Assembly: GCA_947628655.1 (NCBI GenBank)
Contig: CANRAS010000004.1
Location: 1 to 64,000 of the forward strand
Origin: an uncultured Clostridia bacterium
GTDB lineage: Bacteria > Bacillota > Clostridia > Oscillospirales > Ruminococcaceae
Direction: 5' to 3'
Length of the DNA: 64,000 nucleotides
Both the position numbers and the translations under genes were made by a program. How positions within the stretch are numbered: the stretch's first letter is position 1; each line of letters opens with the position of its first letter. Under the pieces are notes generated by a model. It was not told the DNA's origin. It worked only from the letters and a program-made list of their open reading frames with translations, and made no database searches. This document shows positions 60,063-64,000 of the stretch, piece by piece.

Positions 60063-61748
60063 TCACGCCTCCAAATCTATCTCGGTTATCGGATTTACGA
60101 CGGGTTTTCCCGCGGGTATCATCGGGAGGACGTTTATGTCGCGGTCAATGCGGACTTCAATCATCACGGGAGCGGATTTTGAGATGTCAAGCGCTTTTTT
60201 GAGAACGGGTTCAATATCCTCGCATTTTTCAATAACGAACGTCTGTATCCCGAAACTCTCGCCGAGTTTCACATAATCAATATGCCGCGCGTCAAGAGTA
60301 GTCTGCGAAAAATGCTTGTTATAGAACAGCCTTTGCCATTGCCGAACCATTCCCAGCACCTTATTGTTCAGCACGAGTTCTATTATCGGGATATTGTGTG
60401 ACGACGCGGTAATAAGTTCGTTCAAGTTCATAGCGAAACTGCCGTCGCCCGCGATGTTCACGACCGTCTTGTCGGGTCTGCCGACTTTCGCGCCGATAGC
60501 CGCGCCCAAGCCAAATCCCATAGTCCCCAAACCGCCCGACGAAATGAAACTTCGCGGTTCTTTAAACTTGTAGTACTGCGCCGCCCACATCTGATTTTGT
60601 CCGACCTCCGTCGCGACAACAGCCTGTCCGTTTGTCAGTTTATCAAGCGTTTCTATTACCGCCTGCGGAGTAACGGGGAGTTCGCTTGTGCCTTTTTGAA
60701 CAGGTTCGCCGAAATCTCCGTTTATTATCTCGTCCGTCCAGCCGCATTTCTTTTGGGAAATTTTCCCGCACAGGTTTTTGAGAACTTCCTTTATATCGCC
60801 CTTTATCGTACAGCCGACTTCGACGTTTTTGTTAAATTCGGCGGGGTCAATGTCAATGTGAATGAATTTCGCGTTTTTTCCGAATACTTTCGCGTCGCCT
60901 ATAACTCTGTCCGAAAACCGCGTACCCATTCCTATGAACAAATCGCAGGAATTTAAAGCGGCGGCGGCTTTTACCGTGCCGTGCATACCGAGCATACCTA
61001 TGTATCTTCTGTCGGTCTGGTCGTATGCGCCCTGACCCATAAGCGAACAGGAAACAGGCGCGTCGCATAACTCGGCGAACGTTTTAAGTTCTTCTTCCGC
61101 GTTTGCAGAGATTATCCCGCCGCCCGCGTAAATATACGGCTTTTCCGACTTCTCAATAAGTTCCAAAGCGTAATCTATATTACTACTATCATATGTTTCC
61201 CGTCCCGCTTTGTTAATACTTTCCGCAGGGGAGTATTCATACGTTGCCGCGGTAATATCCTTTGGAATATCGACAAGCACGGGACCTTTTCGCCCGCTGT
61301 TCGCGATGTCAAACGCCAGCCGCAGAGTATCCGCAAGTTCGGCGATGTTTTTTACAATAAAGTTGTGCTTGGTTATCGGAATGGTAACGCCCGTAATATC
61401 GACTTCCTGAAAGCTGTCCAGACCGAGCAGGTCGGTGGACACGTTTCCCGTAATGGCAACGAGCGGCACGGAGTCCATATTCGCCGTAGCAAGTCCCGTT
61501 GTAAGATTAGTAGCGCCCGGACCGCTTGTCGCGATAACCACGCCCGTTTTCCCCGTAGCCCTCGCGAACCCGTCGGCGGCATGGCACGCGCCCTGTTCGT
61601 GAGAAGTAATGATGTGGCGCAGTTTATCGCTGTATTTATACAAGCTGTCATAAATATTCAGCACAGCGCCGCCAGGATAGCCGAAAACCGTATTAACGCC
61701 CTGTTCGAGCAGACATTCCACTATAATATCCGAACCCGATAATATCAT
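60063..61748 (-). CDS. ilvB: Acetolactate synthase large (catalytic) subunit
   Basis: This ThDP enzyme makes acetolactate, the first common step to valine, leucine and isoleucine. It has GYPGGAVLN, the catalytic Glu51 in HEQGACHAADG, the ThDP/Mg motif GDGSFAMN and the FAD/quinone-type region VRQWQRLFY of biosynthetic ALS. Length is 561 residues. GAGGTG precedes ATG 61748, and a perfect promoter is 46 bases further up. I see no leader peptide or T-box in the short leader. Confidence 0.96.
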   Translation of the reverse strand: MILSGSDIIVECLLEQGVNTVFGYPGGAVLNIYDSLYKYSDKLRHIITSHEQGACHAADGFARATGKTGVVIATSGPGATNLTTGLATANMDSVPLVAITGNVSTDLLGLDSFQEVDITGVTIPITKHNFIVKNIAELADTLRLAFDIANSGRKGPVLVDIPKDITAATYEYSPAESINKAGRETYDSSNIDYALELIEKSEKPYIYAGGGIISANAEEELKTFAELCDAPVSCSLMGQGAYDQTDRRYIGMLGMHGTVKAAAALNSCDLFIGMGTRFSDRVIGDAKVFGKNAKFIHIDIDPAEFNKNVEVGCTIKGDIKEVLKNLCGKISQKKCGWTDEIINGDFGEPVQKGTSELPVTPQAVIETLDKLTNGQAVVATEVGQNQMWAAQYYKFKEPRSFISSGGLGTMGFGLGAAIGAKVGRPDKTVVNIAGDGSFAMNLNELITASSHNIPIIELVLNNKVLGMVRQWQRLFYNKHFSQTTLDARHIDYVKLGESFGIQTFVIEKCEDIEPVLKKALDISKSAPVMIEVRIDRDINVLPMIPAGKPVVNPITEIDLEA

Positions 61749-61793
61749 AAATACACCTCTTTAAACGATTTGTATTAACCGCTAATCAAATAT

Positions 61794-61822
61794 ATTATAT
61801 CACATTATAACATTATTGTCAA
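61794..61822 (-). promoter_or_regulatory. Perfect sigma-A promoter of ilvBN
   Basis: Reading leftward, TTGACA (61822-61817), 17 bases ending TGA (extended -10) and TATAAT (61799-61794). A second TATAAT lies inside the spacer. Confidence 0.92.
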
Positions 61823-61993
61823 TGAAATTCTTTAAAAAAATTGCAATTTCTTTAAAATATTGCATTGCGATACATCAGAAAGCAAGTTTTCGGAAAACTA
61901 TTCCGAATTTAACCGCATTATAATTCAAATTTGTGAATTATTTCCCACATATAAACCCTTGAAATAAGTACAGAATAACATCGAGGTGGTTTT

Positions 61994-62344
61994 ATGAAAA
62001 ATGCGCGTAATTTTTTCGAGGGTACGCTTTGCGGTTTTCTTAACGGATTTTTCGGTTCGGGCGGGGGAGTGGTCGCCGTGCCTGTATTGGAAAAAGAAAA
62101 CTGTAAGCCGAACGAGGCGCACGCTACATCGGTCGCGCTTATATTGATATTAAGTTCCGTCACAACGTTGTTTTACGGCTTTTCGGGAAACCTCGATTAC
62201 TCCGCCGCGCGGCGGTATGTTCCGTGGGGAGCGGCGGGCGCGCTTTTGGGTTCGCTGTTTTTGAAGAAAATCAACGCAAAGACCCTGCGGCGGGTGTTCG
62301 GCGGTATAATAACGCTCGCGGCGCTGAGAATACTTGTGTTATGA
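61994..62344 (+). CDS. TSUP (TauE/SafE) permease, N-terminal half protein
   Basis: This 116-residue protein has four membrane helices and the TSUP repeat signature (GFFGSGGGVVAVPVL; AHATSVAL). It equals one half of a normal 250-residue TauE/SafE permease, which transports sulfite, sulfonates or other organic anions. Its stop overlaps the start of the second half (ATGA). GAGGTGG precedes ATG 61994. The substrate is unknown. Confidence 0.85.
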   Translation: MKNARNFFEGTLCGFLNGFFGSGGGVVAVPVLEKENCKPNEAHATSVALILILSSVTTLFYGFSGNLDYSAARRYVPWGAAGALLGSLFLKKINAKTLRRVFGGIITLAALRILVL

Positions 62345-62736
62345 GCGCGGTTATCGGATTTCTTACGGGAATACTAGCCTCCATGGGACTGGGCGGCGGT
62401 TTTATCCTTATGGTATGGCTTACCGCGTTTGAGAAAATAGAACAGCGGGCGGCGCAGGGGATAAATCTGCTGTTTTTTCTGCCGATTGCTATACTTTCAT
62501 TGATATTACATCTCAAAAACGGTCTTATCAACAAGGAACTTGTGAAAAAACTCGCGTTCGGCGGAATAATCGGCGCGATTATAGGAACATACGGCGCACA
62601 GCTTATTGATAATCAAGCGCTCCGAAAACTTTTCGCGCTGTTTTTGCTGTCTTTCGGACTTCGTGAACTTTTTTGGAACAAATCTCCCGCGCACGAAAAC
62701 ACCCCTAAAACCTCCGATTATCCCTTGACAAAATAG
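62341..62736 (+). CDS. TSUP (TauE/SafE) permease, C-terminal half protein
   Basis: The second half (131 residues) repeats the signature GILASMGLGGGFILMVWL and AAQGINLLFF across four helices, with a polar tail. ATG 62341 lies in the ATGA overlap. The two products probably pair as one transporter. The split is not a recent frameshift: each half has clean ends and the overlap is a standard coupling arrangement. The last codons contain the -35 box of a downstream promoter. Confidence 0.85.
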   Translation: MSAVIGFLTGILASMGLGGGFILMVWLTAFEKIEQRAAQGINLLFFLPIAILSLILHLKNGLINKELVKKLAFGGIIGAIIGTYGAQLIDNQALRKLFALFLLSFGLRELFWNKSPAHENTPKTSDYPLTK

Positions 62737-62753
62737 AGGTTTTGTTATATAAT
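62725..62753 (+). promoter_or_regulatory. Perfect sigma-A promoter of a small RNA
   Basis: TTGACA (62725-62730), 17 bases, TATAAT (62748-62753), no mismatch. The -35 overlaps the end of the TSUP gene. No plus-strand gene follows. Confidence 0.93.
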
Positions 62754-62759
62754 AACATT

Positions 62760-62828
62760 AGAAGTCAAGATTGTTAAAGCCCTTGGGGAATTCTAGTCCA
62801 AGCACACTGAACATTCTTGACTTTTTAT
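62760..62828 (+). ncRNA. Candidate orphan small RNA of about 70 nt
   Basis: The predicted start is near 62760. AAGTCAAGA (62762-62770) pairs exactly with TCTTGACTT (62815-62823), then TGTT (62772-62775) with AACA (62810-62813), and an inner hairpin joins CTTGG (62782-62786) with CCAAG (62798-62802). TTTATT follows, so the outer stem doubles as terminator. There is no start codon with a ribosome site inside and no tRNA T-loop. I do not recognise it as 6S, SRP, tmRNA or RNase P RNA. Hfq is encoded in the window and could be a partner. Confidence 0.65.
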
Positions 62829-62834
62829 TGCTCT

Positions 62835-62862
62835 AAAAAAAACGCCCCCGAAATCGGGAGCG
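62835..62862 (-). terminator. Terminator of rplJ-rplL
   Basis: On the minus strand CGCTCCCG pairs with CGGGGGCG (one G-U) around ATTT, followed by eight T (plus-strand A-run 62835-62842). Confidence 0.9.
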
Positions 62863-62888
62863 GTTGATTGTAATTAGAGTGAACCTGA

Positions 62889-63263
62889 TTACTTGAGTTC
62901 GATCTTAGCGCCTGCCTCTTCGAGCTTAGCCTTGATTTCTTCAGCTTCAGCCTTAGCAACGCCTTCTTTAAGGGTCTTAGGAGCAGCCTCAACGAGTTCC
63001 TTTGCCTCTTTAAGACCAAGACCGCAGATGTCCTTAACAGCCTTGATAACAGCCATTTTAGCGTCGCCGAACGATTCGAGAACAACGTCAAAGTCGGTCT
63101 TTTCAGCGGCAGCGCCTGCGCCTGCACCTGCGCCCGCACCGGGAGCAACGGAAACAGCGGCAGCAGATACGCCGAACTCTTCCTCAAGAGCCTTTACAAG
63201 GTCGTTAAGTTCAATAACGGTAAGCTCTTTTACTTCGTCAATGATTTTAGTAATATCAGCCAT
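62889..63263 (-). CDS. rplL: Ribosomal protein L7/L12
   Basis: This stalk protein binds L10 as dimers and recruits translation GTPases. The N-terminal dimer domain (1-35) is followed by an Ala/Gly-rich hinge (about 38-53) and the conserved C-terminal domain (EKTDFDVVL ... [20 protein letters not shown]). Length is 124 residues. GGAGG precedes ATG 63263. It follows rplJ after 93 bases that contain two hairpins. Confidence 0.98.
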   Translation of the reverse strand: MADITKIIDEVKELTVIELNDLVKALEEEFGVSAAAVSVAPGAGAGAGAGAAAEKTDFDVVLESFGDAKMAVIKAVKDICGLGLKEAKELVEAAPKTLKEGVAKAEAEEIKAKLEEAGAKIELK

Positions 63264-63303
63264 TTTATTTACCTCCGTAAAATATGTGATTTCAATAGTT
63301 TCT

Positions 63304-63340
63304 GCGGTTCTAAACCGCGTTTGTTCGGCTTGAAAGCCGA
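63304..63340 (-). other. Two small hairpins in the rplJ-rplL gap
   Basis: GCGGTT-CTA-AACCGC (63304-63318) and TCGGCT-TGAA-AGCCGA (63325-63340) sit side by side between rplJ and rplL. Neither has a T-run. They may be processing or stability elements that help set the excess of L7/L12 over L10. Confidence 0.6.
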
Positions 63341-63356
63341 CAGTACCGCCGATTTA

Positions 63357-63863
63357 TCAAGCGGTTTCTTCGTTTTTCTTTGCAATCTCGCTTATTGCGA
63401 TAGCAAAACGCTGAATGGGACTTTGCAGCATAAATACAAGCTGTGACAGAAGTGTTTCCTTGTTCGGAAGTTTAGCGTATTTCTCAACTTCTTCCTTAGA
63501 AATGACCTGTCCGTCAACAAAGCCTTTCTTAATGCTGAATTGACCGTTTGAATCTTCAGCCTTTTTGTGCAGGATTTTCGGAGCAATGATAATATCCTCT
63601 TTCGAGAGAGCGATAGCGGTCGTTCCCACGAGAACATCATCAAGTCCCTCAAGTCCCGCGATGTCGCAAGCGCGTTTCAGCAGTTTGTTCTTAACAACAA
63701 AGTATTCAACGTCAGCCTCACGAAGTTCTTTTCTGAGCTTTGTGTCGTCCTCAACGGTGATACCTTTGTAGTCTACAAGCACACCGCCCGCCGCGCCTTT
63801 CAGCTTTTCAGCGAGGTCAGCGACAAATTGCTGTTTTTGAGCAAGTACAGACTCACTGGGCAT
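63357..63863 (-). CDS. rplJ: Ribosomal protein L10
   Basis: L10 anchors L7/L12 dimers to 23S rRNA. The N-terminal RNA-binding domain has LVDYKGITV, TKLRKELRE and VVKNKLLKRA; the C-terminal helix that holds L7/L12 is Ala/Ile-rich. Length is 168 residues. AAGGAGG precedes ATG 63863. It is preceded by an L10-type leader and followed by rplL. Confidence 0.97.
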   Translation of the reverse strand: MPSESVLAQKQQFVADLAEKLKGAAGGVLVDYKGITVEDDTKLRKELREADVEYFVVKNKLLKRACDIAGLEGLDDVLVGTTAIALSKEDIIIAPKILHKKAEDSNGQFSIKKGFVDGQVISKEEVEKYAKLPNKETLLSQLVFMLQSPIQRFAIAISEIAKKNEETA

Positions 63864-64000
63864 TTTGGTTTCCTCCTTATTTAAATTTTTCGCAAAGCCC
63901 TAGCCGAAAACGGCGCAAGACCCGCTAAGAAAACGCTGCCCAAAACAAAACCCCGTCCGCAAAAAGACAGACGAGGAGAATAGACATATTCTATCCATTC
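63864..64000 (-). promoter_or_regulatory. L10-type leader with internal terminator hairpin
   Basis: The 137 bases before rplJ hold, on the minus strand, CCTCGTCTG pairing with CGGACGGGG (two G-U pairs; plus-strand 63951-63976), followed by TTTTGTTTTG. This hairpin lies well inside the leader, about 90 bases before the rplJ ATG. In Firmicutes the rplJ leader binds excess L10(L12)4 and controls its own expression. The 5' part lies beyond the window, so I cannot rule out a terminator of an upstream gene such as rplA. Confidence 0.6.

Noticed and set aside
62760-62828. tRNA gene in the small-RNA interval
   Set aside because: The length is close to that of a tRNA and there is an outer stem, but there is no T-loop GTTC-type sequence, no anticodon arm and no CCA-compatible end.

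Overview
This window looks like chromosomal core DNA from an anaerobic, low-to-mid GC Gram-positive bacterium of the Clostridia, most likely the Oscillospiraceae/Ruminococcaceae group. The evidence is SepF and DivIVA division proteins, SpoVG, AddAB in place of RecBCD, MutL with its own endonuclease motif, Hfq directly behind miaA, strong AGGAGG ribosome sites, a monomeric ferredoxin-type [FeFe] hydrogenase and a bifunctional AdhE. The placement is inferred from gene content; no 16S gene is present. I see no prophage, insertion sequence, CRISPR array, tRNA or rRNA.

Layout. 1-255 holds three tandem copies of an 89-bp intergenic repeat. 287-8225 is a tRNA-modification and mismatch-repair run on the plus strand (miaB, a YlbF-family gene, mutS, mutL, miaA, hfq). 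8225-12535 continues into a division cluster (HlyD-like membrane protein, yggS, sepF, ylmH, divIVA), then ileS, lspA, an rluD-type gene and a HAD phosphatase. An unrecognised gene and a split transketolase end at a strong two-way terminator near 20380. A galE-led pair runs leftward; ddl, a DUF1934 gene, argS, a YfhO-type membrane protein and a Nudix hydrolase run rightward. spoVG faces the Nudix gene; murC and a PepV-like dipeptidase follow.

31867-38707 is the most unusual part. After a VanY-like lipoprotein comes a self-contained operon with a perfect sigma-A promoter and a strong terminator. It encodes a 1324-residue protein that reads as three degenerate FtsK/EssC-like domains, an Hpt phosphotransfer protein, and a response regulator fused to an HD-GYP domain. 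I see no histidine kinase beside them.

38727-52070 is one long leftward operon of eight genes: hisS, a short PfkB kinase, a HAD phosphatase, a possible PD-(D/E)XK nuclease, addB, addA, a beta-propeller membrane protein and an aldose-epimerase-like gene. One promoter (52042-52070) and one terminator (38682-38707) bracket it. 52159-54462 has a zinc-ribbon membrane protein, a GNAT and a cysteine-cluster gene, and a promoter-hairpin-microprotein-terminator unit. 54473-61822 is a leftward metabolic block: ilvB, ilvN, adhE, an APH-type kinase and the [FeFe] hydrogenase. The end holds two half-size TSUP permease genes, a compact candidate small RNA with a perfect promoter and its own terminator, and rplJ-rplL behind an L10-type leader.

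Promoters in this genome are easy to read: several intergenic regions carry TTGACA, 17 bases, TATAAT with no mismatch. That makes transcripts without an obvious gene stand out.
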